Shown piece after piece: positions 51,001 to 57,356 of a stretch of DNA of 64,000 bases. Numbering within the stretch: position 1 is the stretch's first letter; every line of letters starts with the position of its first letter. Origin of the DNA: Rhodococcus wratislaviensis (lineage in GTDB: Bacteria; Actinomycetota; Actinomycetes; Mycobacteriales; Mycobacteriaceae); contig NZ_UAUI01000017.1 of the NCBI RefSeq assembly GCF_900455735.1, forward strand, positions 16,055-80,054. The letters run 5' to 3'. The position numbers and the translations under genes are program-made. Under the pieces are notes generated by a model. That model made no database searches. It saw only the letters and a list, made by a program, of their open reading frames with translations, and had not been told where the DNA came from.

Positions 51001-52302
51001 CACGCCGCCGCCGGCAGTCGGCGCGGCGGGGTCGGGGGCGGGCGCCGCGGCCAGCAGCATGTGGGCGTTGGTGCCGCCGAGCCCGAAACTGCTGACGGCG
51101 CCGTGCACGTCGCCGCCGGGCAACGTCATCGGTTCGGACAGTTGCCGGAGGCCGTTGTCCGCCAGGCGGAGTCGCGGGTTCGCGTCCTCCGCGTAGCGGC
51201 TCGGCGGTACCACGCGGTGGTGCAGGGACAGGGCCACCTTGATCAGACCGGCCACGCCGGCCGCTCCCTCCGTGTGGCCGAGATTGCCTTTGATCGATCC
51301 GATCGCGCACGGCTGCGGCCGGGACACCCCGTGGACGTGACCGAGGGCCTTGATCTCGATCATGTCGCCGAGCACCGTTCCGGTGCCGTGCGCCTCGAGG
51401 AACGCGACCTGCGCGGGCGTGACACCCGCACGCCGGTAGGCCGTCTGGACGACCTGCTGCTGGGCCCAGCGGTTGGGTGCGGTGATCCCGTTGCTGCGGC
51501 CGTCGTTGTTGACGGCGCTGCCCTTGATCACCGCGTAGATCGGCAGGCCCTCGGCCTGCGCGTCCTCCAGCCGGCGCAACACGAGTACCGCGACACCCTC
51601 GCCGCGACCGATGCCGTCGGCCGTTCCGCTGAACGGTTTGCACCGGCCGTCCGGCGCGGACAGCCCGGCCTGGGTGTAGAAGACGTTCACCGTGGGGGTC
51701 AGGGTGAGGTTGATGCCCCCGGCGAGGGCCTGATCGCAGTCCCCGGACAGCAGTGCCGCGCAGGCCAGATGGACGGCGACGAGGGACGACGAGCAGGCGG
51801 TGTCGATCGCCATGCTCGGGCCCTGCAGGTTCAGGTGGTAGGACACCCGGTTGGCGGTCATGAAATAGCCGTTGCCGCTGCCGAGTTGGGGGGTGATGCG
51901 CGAGACGTCCCGCATCTGGAGATTCCATTCGTTGGCCATGACGCCGATGTACACGCCGGTGTTCGACCCGGCCTGGGCGCGCGGGTCCAGGGCGGCATCC
52001 TCGAATGCCCGCCACGCCGCCTGCAGCAGCAGCCGCTGTTGCGGGTCCATCGCCGCGGCGTCGCGGGGCGCGACGCCGAAGAATTCGTGGTCGAACGCGT
52101 CCGCGTCGGCGAGGAATCCGCCGCTGCGGTTGTTGACCTTGCCGGGACCACCGGCGGCGTCGTAGACGTCGTCCGCGTTCCATCGCCCGGCGGGGACGTC
52201 GGTGATTCCGTCGCCGCCGCCCATCAGCAGCGTCCACAACGCGTCGGCGTCGGGTGCCTGCGGAAAGCGGCAGTCGAGGCCCACGACGGCGACGTCGGTC
52301 AT
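48031..52302 (-). CDS. PKS megasynthase: KS-AT-ACP-alpha-oxoamine synthase
   Basis: 1423 residues from ATG 52302 (overlapping the ACP stop, ATGA). Domains in order: ketosynthase (about 1-420) with Cys170 in DTACSSS and His305/His343 in EAHGTGT and GNLGHTEG; acyltransferase (about 515-810) with Ser607 in GHSVGEY and a HAFH motif at 706-709, the signature of malonyl-CoA selectivity; acyl carrier domain (about 925-1000) with the phosphopantetheine Ser960 in GDLGFDS; and a PLP-dependent alpha-oxoamine synthase (about 1020-1423) with DEAHS at 1234-1238 and PLP Lys1269 in GTMSKAL. There is no ketoreductase, dehydratase or thioesterase domain. Predicted: one malonyl extension of a fatty acyl starter, then decarboxylative condensation of the beta-ketoacyl thioester with an amino acid. 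Confidence 0.95.
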   Translation of the reverse strand: MTDVAVVGLDCRFPQAPDADALWTLLMGGGDGITDVPAGRWNADDVYDAAGGPGKVNNRSGGFLADADAFDHEFFGVAPRDAAAMDPQQRLLLQAAWRAFEDAALDPRAQAGSNTGVYIGVMANEWNLQMRDVSRITPQLGSGNGYFMTANRVSYHLNLQGPSMAIDTACSSSLVAVHLACAALLSGDCDQALAGGINLTLTPTVNVFYTQAGLSAPDGRCKPFSGTADGIGRGEGVAVLVLRRLEDAQAEGLPIYAVIKGSAVNNDGRSNGITAPNRWAQQQVVQTAYRRAGVTPAQVAFLEAHGTGTVLGDMIEIKALGHVHGVSRPQPCAIGSIKGNLGHTEGAAGVAGLIKVALSLHHRVVPPSRYAEDANPRLRLADNGLRQLSEPMTLPGGDVHGAVSSFGLGGTNAHMLLAAAPAPDPAAPTAGGGVLTLSSNNRDGLARNAAVLADDLARPGADLGRACWTTNTVKASGRHRLALTVHDRDEAVAALRAVADDEDLLASLSGATRPVSIGWFFTGQGAQYPRMSRALHEHHGGYRRALSDVDERMTPHLGRSVREMLFDAGDDIHRTEFAQPALFAVEYALARTLGELGIEPAWMVGHSVGEYAAAAHAGVFDLDDACRLIVARGRLMQQLPAGGTMLAVRATPDEVADLLAGEPAAALAAVNGPRDVVLSGAADALERLAAALTVAGLRVRQLTVSHAFHSPAMAPMQDAFAEVAADCTYRRPEIPIFSTTRGRLLDVDEPMDAAYWTDHITATVRFADATAAALTCDPTHLIEVGPARILLPLTARAQPDSPARHLAPCPGPSATGAELPDTVAALYRDGLNPAWDAVYEPGSRVRLRLSGYEFATTARFWTPEDASAAAPTPAPVHTPDPEDTTMDQLIALFREQAAVLAAAANGAPAVTLPAPAPDSGPGPATAVGDVVRTEVARVSGFPAAALKSTQTIVGDLGFDSIMITDLFGGVSRAFPGLVVEPNWFSPSRTLGDVIEHVTASRAPGSRRTVTAVPEPEQTVAPEFRIAEFPEVQALAARLTSAEGLGVTNPYFLVNDGVTRDTSTIGGAEVVNFSSYNYLGMSGHPAVVSAVQDAVARYGSSCSASRLLSGEKPVHRELEAELAGLLGTEDAIALVSGHATNVTVIGHLLGEGDLIIHDSLAHDSILQGCALSGATRRPFPHNDHVALDALLTAIRSQYRRVLIVIEGVYSQDGDIPDLPAMIAVKKKHQALMMVDEAHSIGVLGATGGGIGEHFDVDRDDVELWSGTMSKALAGCGGYVAGSAELIRFLKYTAPGFVYSVGMTPMNAAASLAAIRQMRAEPEALDRLRRNSRLFLQLATDAGIDTGDSKDTPVIPCIVGDSLRTLALSNALLRRGINVNPILYPAVPEDLARLRFFVTSCHTEDQIRSTVAALADELATLVAAA

Positions 52303-52586
52303 GAGGCCGTCCGGTACCGGGCTGCCGCTTCGTCGACGACGAAGACGGCCATCTCGGCGATGGTCGGATACTCGAACACCACGGTGGGATCGAGTTCGAG
52401 GTCCCAGCGGTCCTCGATCTCGCCGCACAGGCTCACCGCGGATACCGATTCGATTCCCAGTTCGGCGAGGGGCAGGTGGGGGTCGACCTGGCGCACCGGT
52501 TGTTCGGTGTGGAAGGCCACCCGTCCGGCGAGCCAGTCGATGACGGGTGCGTGGTCGCGCGGGGTGCTCTGTTCGGGGATACGCAT
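52299..52586 (-). CDS. Stand-alone acyl carrier protein
   Basis: 95 residues with the carrier-protein four-helix pattern and the phosphopantetheine attachment Ser47 in LAELGIESVSAV. The ATG at 52586 has AGGAG about 9 nt upstream. It lies between the acyl-AMP ligase and the megasynthase, 29 nt after the former and overlapping the latter by 4 nt, so it most likely receives the activated fatty acyl group and hands it to the ketosynthase. Confidence 0.93.
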   Translation of the reverse strand: MRIPEQSTPRDHAPVIDWLAGRVAFHTEQPVRQVDPHLPLAELGIESVSAVSLCGEIEDRWDLELDPTVVFEYPTIAEMAVFVVDEAAARYRTAS

Positions 52587-52615
52587 GGGGTTCTCTCCTG
52601 GTCGGTGATCGGGGG

Positions 52616-54367
52616 TCAGGCGGGTGCTGCGACGGTGGTGGTCCGGAGGCGTTGCACCGCCGGGTCGATCTCCTCGTGCAGCACCGCGTCGACGCGGGAC
52701 TGCAGGAACGACGCGCGCATCGATCTGCGCTGGACCTTCCCGCTCGTGGTGCGGTGCACCCCGTGCCGGTCGACGAGCACCACGCTCGGGGCGTGGACGT
52801 CGAAGTCGCGGGCGACGGCGAGCCGGATCCGGCGTGCGAGGCCGGGCAGCGTCAGGTCGTCGATCAGCGCGGTCTTGACCTCGTGGATCACCAGCAGCCG
52901 CTCGTGCTGCCCGGTATCCATCGACAGCACCACCCCGGTGGCACCGGTGAGCGCCGGATGCACCTCCCGCACGGCCTCCTCGATGTCCTGCGGGTACAGG
53001 TTGCGGCCGTTGACGATCAGCAGGTCCTTCAGGCGGCCGGTGACGTACAGGTGACCGTCGTCGTCGGTCACCCCGAGGTCGCCGGTGCGCAGGTACGGTC
53101 CGTCGCCGGCGAGGGTGGCGCGGAACTTCGCCTCGGTCTCGTCCGGCCGGTTCCAGTAGCCGGCGGCGACGCTGCCACCGGAGATCCAGATCTCCCCGAC
53201 CCGGCCGGTCGGTAGTTCCAGGCCGGTGTGCGGGTCGACGATGCGGATGTCGCACCCGAACGGCCGGCCGCTGCCGACCAGCCGGACACCGCCGACCGTC
53301 GGGGTGAGCTCGTGGCGTTCCAGCGCGGCGGCGTCGACGTGGAGATACCGTGGGGCGCAGCCCACCTCGCTCGCGGTGGCGAGCAGGGTCACTTCGGCCA
53401 TCCCGTACGCGGTCAGGAACGCGCCCGCCGGGAAGCCGTAGGGTGCGAGCCGGTCGGAGACGGCGTCGAGGGTGCGTGGCCGGATGGGTTCGGCCCCGTT
53501 CAGCGCGACCCGCACCGAGGAGAGATCCAGTCCGGCCAGTTGGTCGTCGGAGATCCGGCGGGCGACGAGGTCGTACGCGAAGTTCGGGCCGAGGGTCATG
53601 TCGGCGCGGTACCGGTCGATCAGCTGCAGCCACCGCACCGGCCGCTTGAGGAAGGACATCGGCGACATGAACACGAGATTCCCGCCGACGTAGAGCGGCA
53701 GCAGCAGCATCCCGATCAGCCCCATGTCGTGGAAGTGCGGGAGCCAGCCGGCGCCGGTCACCGTGTCGTCCGCACCGTTGGCGAGGGTCATGGCCGCGGC
53801 GTTGTGCAGCAGGTTCCCGTGGGTCACCATCACACCCTTCGGCTCGCTGGTGGAACCGGAGGTGTACTGGAGGAAGGCGAGGGTGTCGCCGTCGAGCGCG
53901 GGGAGTCGCCAGTGGTCGGGATCGCCCGGTTCGATGGTGTCGGTCGCGGCGACGGACACCGTGGCGGCCGGCCCGGAGTCGCGGATCCAGGTGTCGAGCG
54001 GCTCGGCGACCGCGGCGGTGGTCAGGACGAGGCGCACGTCGGCGTCCTCGAACATGGTGGCGACGCGCTGCATGCTGCGCACGTCGTGTGGGACGGGTGC
54101 GGGGACCGCGACCACCCCGGCGTAGAGGCAGCCGAGAAACGCGCGGAGGAAGTCGAGTCCGTCGACGTACAGCAGCATCACCGGGTGTTCGGCCTCGGGC
54201 CGCGTCGACAGCCAGACCGCGAGGGCGCGGGCGTCCCGATCCAGGTCGCGGTAGGTCACTTCCTCGGCGACGAGTTCGCGGCCGGCCTCACGGTGGTAGG
54301 TGTAGGACCGGTCATCGCCGTAGATGGCGACCTGGGCGCGGACGTGGGACACGAAATCGGTAGGCAC
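52616..54367 (-). CDS. Fatty acyl-AMP ligase (FAAL)
   Basis: 583 residues of the adenylate-forming family, FAAL branch. ATP-binding loop at about 168-178 (YTSGSTSEPKG), then LPHFHDMGLIGMLLLPLYVG, the AYGMAEVT motif, YLRTGDLG, and the FAAL-typical GRNLYPQDIEEAV stretch. FAALs load free fatty acids as acyl-adenylates onto carrier proteins. GTG 54367 follows a GGGAGAA site about 10 nt upstream; upstream codons are unconserved. It is the first gene of the operon, with the cognate carrier next. Confidence 0.93.
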   Translation of the reverse strand: MPTDFVSHVRAQVAIYGDDRSYTYHREAGRELVAEEVTYRDLDRDARALAVWLSTRPEAEHPVMLLYVDGLDFLRAFLGCLYAGVVAVPAPVPHDVRSMQRVATMFEDADVRLVLTTAAVAEPLDTWIRDSGPAATVSVAATDTIEPGDPDHWRLPALDGDTLAFLQYTSGSTSEPKGVMVTHGNLLHNAAAMTLANGADDTVTGAGWLPHFHDMGLIGMLLLPLYVGGNLVFMSPMSFLKRPVRWLQLIDRYRADMTLGPNFAYDLVARRISDDQLAGLDLSSVRVALNGAEPIRPRTLDAVSDRLAPYGFPAGAFLTAYGMAEVTLLATASEVGCAPRYLHVDAAALERHELTPTVGGVRLVGSGRPFGCDIRIVDPHTGLELPTGRVGEIWISGGSVAAGYWNRPDETEAKFRATLAGDGPYLRTGDLGVTDDDGHLYVTGRLKDLLIVNGRNLYPQDIEEAVREVHPALTGATGVVLSMDTGQHERLLVIHEVKTALIDDLTLPGLARRIRLAVARDFDVHAPSVVLVDRHGVHRTTSGKVQRRSMRASFLQSRVDAVLHEEIDPAVQRLRTTTVAAPA

Positions 54368-54388
54368 GAATGTTTTCTCCCTCGGGCT

Positions 54389-54430
54389 GGACGAGTACGA
54401 CTCTCGTCCGGGTCGAGGTGGGATCCCACC
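54389..54430 (-). promoter_or_regulatory. Two palindromes upstream of the FAAL operon
   Basis: GGACGAG-N7-CTCGTCC (54389-54409) and the perfect 14-bp palindrome GGTGGGATCCCACC (54417-54430) lie 20-65 nt upstream of the FAAL start, between it and the terminator-like hairpin. Their placement fits operator sites controlling the biosynthetic operon; the first could also fold in the leader next to the ribosome site. Confidence 0.5.
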
Positions 54431-54465
54431 ACCCCCAGGGCTGGTTCTGCGCACCCCTGGGGGTG
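54430..54465 (-). terminator. Hairpin between the SatD pair and the FAAL operon
   Basis: An 11-bp stem (54430-54440 with 54455-54465) with a 14-nt loop, placed about 25 nt after the stop of the membrane-protein gene and before the FAAL promoter region. It suggests that the two operons are transcribed separately. Confidence 0.55.
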
Positions 54466-54490
54466 AATGTCCCGCACCGGTGGCGGGTGG

Positions 54491-55018
54491 CTAGGTGATG
54501 AGGGCGCGTCCCGTTCCGCACACCGCGATCGCCCAGAGCACGCTGGTGAACGTGCCGATGATGAATTGTTCCGACGCGTGCGGTTCGCGGAGTTCGGGGT
54601 AGCGGGCCAGTCCCTTGACCGCCAGGACCACGGCGATGCCCTCCGGCCAGGCCGCGAGGATCGCGGCCGCGACGGCGGCGCGCTCGAGGAGCCCGATGAT
54701 CCGTCCGCCGCGCAGCGGCCCGGCGTCGGGCCGCGGGTCGGAACCGGCGTCGGACTGGCGGCGTGCGATGCGGAACGCGGCCAGCACGAGGGGTGCCCCG
54801 CCGGTGGTGGCGGCCGCGACGCACAGGACGAGGGTCGCCGCGAGGGCGAAGCCCGTGACCGGGGTGGTGGCGGAGGCGGCCAGCGCGGCGACGGCCAGGG
54901 CGAGCGCGACCACGATCGGCGCCGCCCACTGCGACATCCAGCGGGGGCTGCGGGGCGCGGCGAGCGCCAGCGGTGCCACGGCGGCGACGCCGAGGGCGAT
55001 GAGTGCGAGGGTCGTCAC
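54491..55018 (-). CDS. Small polytopic membrane protein paired with SatD-like protein
   Basis: 175 residues from GTG 55018. Membrane segments are at about 3-20, 32-50, 57-80, and two weaker ones in the C-terminal half (about 113-132 and 153-170), with a charged loop between (RIARRQSDAGSDPRPD). The start overlaps the SatD-like stop by 4 nt, and such DUF-type membrane proteins commonly accompany SatD-family genes. Function unknown. Confidence 0.8.
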   Translation of the reverse strand: MTTLALIALGVAAVAPLALAAPRSPRWMSQWAAPIVVALALAVAALAASATTPVTGFALAATLVLCVAAATTGGAPLVLAAFRIARRQSDAGSDPRPDAGPLRGGRIIGLLERAAVAAAILAAWPEGIAVVLAVKGLARYPELREPHASEQFIIGTFTSVLWAIAVCGTGRALIT

Positions 55019-55596
55019 GTGTCCGCCTTGCGTAGGAGTCGTTCGGCCAGTCGTCGTCCGGCGGTTTCGACGTGCCAGCCTGCGGTGGAGAGTCGTTGGG
55101 AGACCGCCTGCTTGCTGATGCCCAGTGCGCGGGCCGCCTCGGTCTGAGTGGAGCCGTGCCGCATCTGCTCGACGGCCTCGCGGCCCTCCTCGGTGCGGCG
55201 CGCGACCAGGACCGCGACGAGGGTGAGTGCGGTGTCGGCGTCGGTGGCGCCGTCAGGGTCGGAGCCTTCGACGGCGACCCGGCCGGGGGCGCTCTTGGCG
55301 CGTTCGACGGCGACCCGTGCGGACTCGAACGCGGGGCCGCGCCCGGCGCGGGTCTCGGCGGGGAGGGGTTCTTCGACGGGGCCGGCGCCGATGCCGATGC
55401 TCCAGTGTTCGCGTCCGACGAGGTCGAGTGCGAGGTCGACGACGGTGGCCGGGTCCGCGACCACGGCCTGAACCTCGTCGCCGGCGGTCCGCTGGAACGG
55501 GCGGACGAGGTCACGGTTCGCGAACTCGGTGAGCAGTTGGGCGACGCGGTCGACGTCGCGGCGGCTACCGCGCTGGTCGACCGTCAACACGAACAT
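55015..55596 (-). CDS. SatD-family protein with C-terminal HTH
   Basis: 193 residues. The N-terminal part (FVLTVDQRGSRRD..., FQRTAGDEVQAVVAD, WSIGIGAGPVEEP) follows the SatD-like pattern; the C-terminal 45 residues (AVEQMRHGSTQTEAARALGISKQAVSQRLSTAGW) are a clear helix-turn-helix. Its promoter has TTGACA at -35 and TAACCT at -10, and a palindrome that its HTH might bind. It is followed by a coupled membrane-protein gene. It may regulate itself; a link to the neighbouring biosynthetic operon is possible but unproven. Confidence 0.85.
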   Translation of the reverse strand: MFVLTVDQRGSRRDVDRVAQLLTEFANRDLVRPFQRTAGDEVQAVVADPATVVDLALDLVGREHWSIGIGAGPVEEPLPAETRAGRGPAFESARVAVERAKSAPGRVAVEGSDPDGATDADTALTLVAVLVARRTEEGREAVEQMRHGSTQTEAARALGISKQAVSQRLSTAGWHVETAGRRLAERLLRKADT

Positions 55597-55602
55597 GAGT
55601 CA

Positions 55603-55646
55603 AGGTTAGAAACTGGATACCATGATGTCAAGACTCAAAGCTTGAC
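55603..55646 (-). promoter_or_regulatory. Leaderless satD promoter and putative operator
   Basis: On the minus strand a perfect -35 TTGACA (55626-55631) and -10 TAACCT (55603-55608) are separated by 17 bp. The start codon lies 6 nt beyond the -10, so transcription probably begins at the A of the ATG. The inverted repeat GTCAAG-N8-CTTGAC (plus strand, 55627-55646) overlaps the -35, and further TCAAG half-sites lie at about 55599 and 55655. Confidence 0.75.
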
Positions 55647-55655
55647 CTACCTGGT

Positions 55656-56366
55656 TCAAGGCTGTGTGATTGACTCGTCCTCGGCGGGGTGGTCGACGGC
55701 CACATCCGGCATCGCGTCGCCGGAACCGTCCAGTGGCCGCCGGGAGTCCACCACCAGTCCGGCGATTCCGACGACGATGCACACCGCGGACAGCGCGAGA
55801 AGTCCCGGCTTCGTCTCCCCGGTGAGGGCGTCGCCGAGAACGACGATGCCGACGGTCCCCGGCAGCACGCCGACCACCGTGGCCAGCGCGTACGGGACCA
55901 ACCGGATCGAGGACACGCCGGCGCAGTAGTTCACCACGGAGAACGGGACGAACGCGATCAGCCGCAGCGACCCGACGGCGAGCCAGCCGCGCCGGGCGAT
56001 CCGCTCGTCCACCCGGCGGATCGTCGGATTGGAGATGCGCTGCCACACCACGTCCCGGCCCACGGCGCGCACCAGGTAGAGCGCGAGCACGGCACTCACC
56101 GTCGACGCCAGCACCGCGATCGCGATGCCCAGCCACGCACCGAACAGCAGACCGGCACTCAGCGTGAACACCGTGCGGGGGAACGGAAACACCGTCACCA
56201 CCGCGTGCACGGCGAAGAAGACGAGCGGGAACGCCGGCCCGATCGACCGCGCCCATTCCCGCACCTGCAGCACGGACGGGTGCGGGGCCAGCAGCGCGAC
56301 GACGACCAACGCGACCGCCAGTACTGCGACGCCGATCACCCTGCGGTCCCCGAGGCGTCTCTTCAC
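55656..56366 (-). CDS. VTT-domain (TVP38/DedA-like) membrane protein
   Basis: 236 residues with about six membrane segments. The SNARE-associated/VTT core FPFPRTVFTLSAGLLFGAWLG and LRLIAFVPFSVVNYCAGVSSIRL is typical of TVP38/TMEM64 proteins, a family linked to phospholipid or prenyl-lipid handling. The C-terminal tail (about 205-236) is acidic. It is homologous in place to Rv1491c, which lies just before the methylmalonyl-CoA mutase genes, so synteny with mycobacteria resumes here. Confidence 0.9.
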   Translation of the reverse strand: MKRRLGDRRVIGVAVLAVALVVVALLAPHPSVLQVREWARSIGPAFPLVFFAVHAVVTVFPFPRTVFTLSAGLLFGAWLGIAIAVLASTVSAVLALYLVRAVGRDVVWQRISNPTIRRVDERIARRGWLAVGSLRLIAFVPFSVVNYCAGVSSIRLVPYALATVVGVLPGTVGIVVLGDALTGETKPGLLALSAVCIVVGIAGLVVDSRRPLDGSGDAMPDVAVDHPAEDESITQP

Positions 56367-56417
56367 AGGGCACCAGGCTACCCGGGTGACCCGTGCGGGG
56401 CGCGCCGCGAGCGGCGG

Positions 56418-57239
56418 TCAGGACAGCCGGCGGCGCCCGGTCACCGTCGCCTCGACGCAGATCCGTCCGCCCGAGGTCCCGGCCACCCGGGCCACCGCCA
56501 CCGAGCGGCCCGCCCTGACCACGTCCGCGGTGAACGTCGTGTCGCCGTCGAGGGGAACCGGGCGGAAGTAGTTGATCCGCACGGACGCCGTGTCCATGTC
56601 CGCGCCGTCCCGGCTCAGGGCCGCGCGCGCCGCGAGGTCCATCGCGCAGCCCTGGACGCCGCCGTGCATGAACCCGAGCTTGTTCGCGACCAGCGGATTG
56701 GCCGGCACCACGACCCGCACGCCGGGTCCGTCCTCGATCCGCCCGCCGATCCAGTCGAGCGGGGCGGCCCCCGGCTCCGGGAAGTCGGGGAGGGCCGACC
56801 CGTCCGCCGCCGGCGCCGGCAGGTCCACGAAGTTGCCCCACAGCGTGCCGGTGGCGATCAGGGTGCCCGCCGAGTCGTGGACGCGGGCGGTCGACGTGCC
56901 GCCGTCGGCGGTGAGTGCGAGGAGTCGGCTCTCCGCCCGCAGCGTCGGACCCTGCCATCGCCGGGGTGTCACGACATCCACCGACAACTCGGCCGTGACC
57001 AGGCCGTCGCGTGCTCCGCGCCGGTCCCACACGGTGAATCCGAGGAGATCGTCGAGCAGCACGGCGAGGACGCCGCCGTAGGCGGTGCGGGCTGTGTTCG
57101 GGGCGAGCGCACCGATGTCCATGCTCATACGATTGAGTGGTTCGCCGCGGTCGTCGACCTCCCGGGTCGGCGCCCCGAGACCGAACAACCGCTGCGTGGC
57201 GGTGCGAACGGTGACCACCGGTTCGTGCGCAATGCTCAT
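56418..57239 (-). CDS. PaaI-like double hotdog thioesterase
   Basis: 273 residues forming two hotdog units. The first contains ARTAYGGVLAVLLDDLLGFTVWD and VTAELSVDVVTPRRW, the second NKLGFMHGGVQGCAMDLAARAAL and ASVRINYFRPVPLDGD; HGG-type loops preceding the central helix are characteristic of acyl-CoA thioesterases of this group. The substrate is unknown. It diverges from mutA. Confidence 0.85.
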   Translation of the reverse strand: MSIAHEPVVTVRTATQRLFGLGAPTREVDDRGEPLNRMSMDIGALAPNTARTAYGGVLAVLLDDLLGFTVWDRRGARDGLVTAELSVDVVTPRRWQGPTLRAESRLLALTADGGTSTARVHDSAGTLIATGTLWGNFVDLPAPAADGSALPDFPEPGAAPLDWIGGRIEDGPGVRVVVPANPLVANKLGFMHGGVQGCAMDLAARAALSRDGADMDTASVRINYFRPVPLDGDTTFTADVVRAGRSVAVARVAGTSGGRICVEATVTGRRRLS

Positions 57240-57254
57240 GACCTGAGGTTATTC

Positions 57255-57276
57255 ATCGTGTGGTGATCCTCACGAT
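57255..57276. promoter_or_regulatory. Inverted repeat between the thioesterase gene and mutA
   Basis: ATCGTG-N10-CACGAT in the 117-bp divergent gap, 16 nt from the thioesterase start. A TAGCAT at 57297-57302 is a possible -10 for mutA. The gap is too short for a cobalamin riboswitch. Confidence 0.4.
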
Positions 57277-57356
57277 AGGGGGCGCCGAACTGCGGCTAGC
57301 ATCACAGTCACACAACGTATTGATCGATCGCTCATCAGGGAGAGGAAGCCGACACC

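Noticed and set aside
47945..52237. Very long open frame on the minus strand in another frame of the megasynthase, and similar frames opposite ppc, tkt, mptB, acn, mutB
   Set aside because: They are arginine/proline/alanine-rich translations caused by high GC at third positions of real genes, with no family resemblance; the competing frames carry intact enzyme motifs.
57240..57356. Cobalamin riboswitch upstream of mutA
   Set aside because: The gap is only 117 bp, shorter than a B12 riboswitch, and no B12-box-like sequence is visible.
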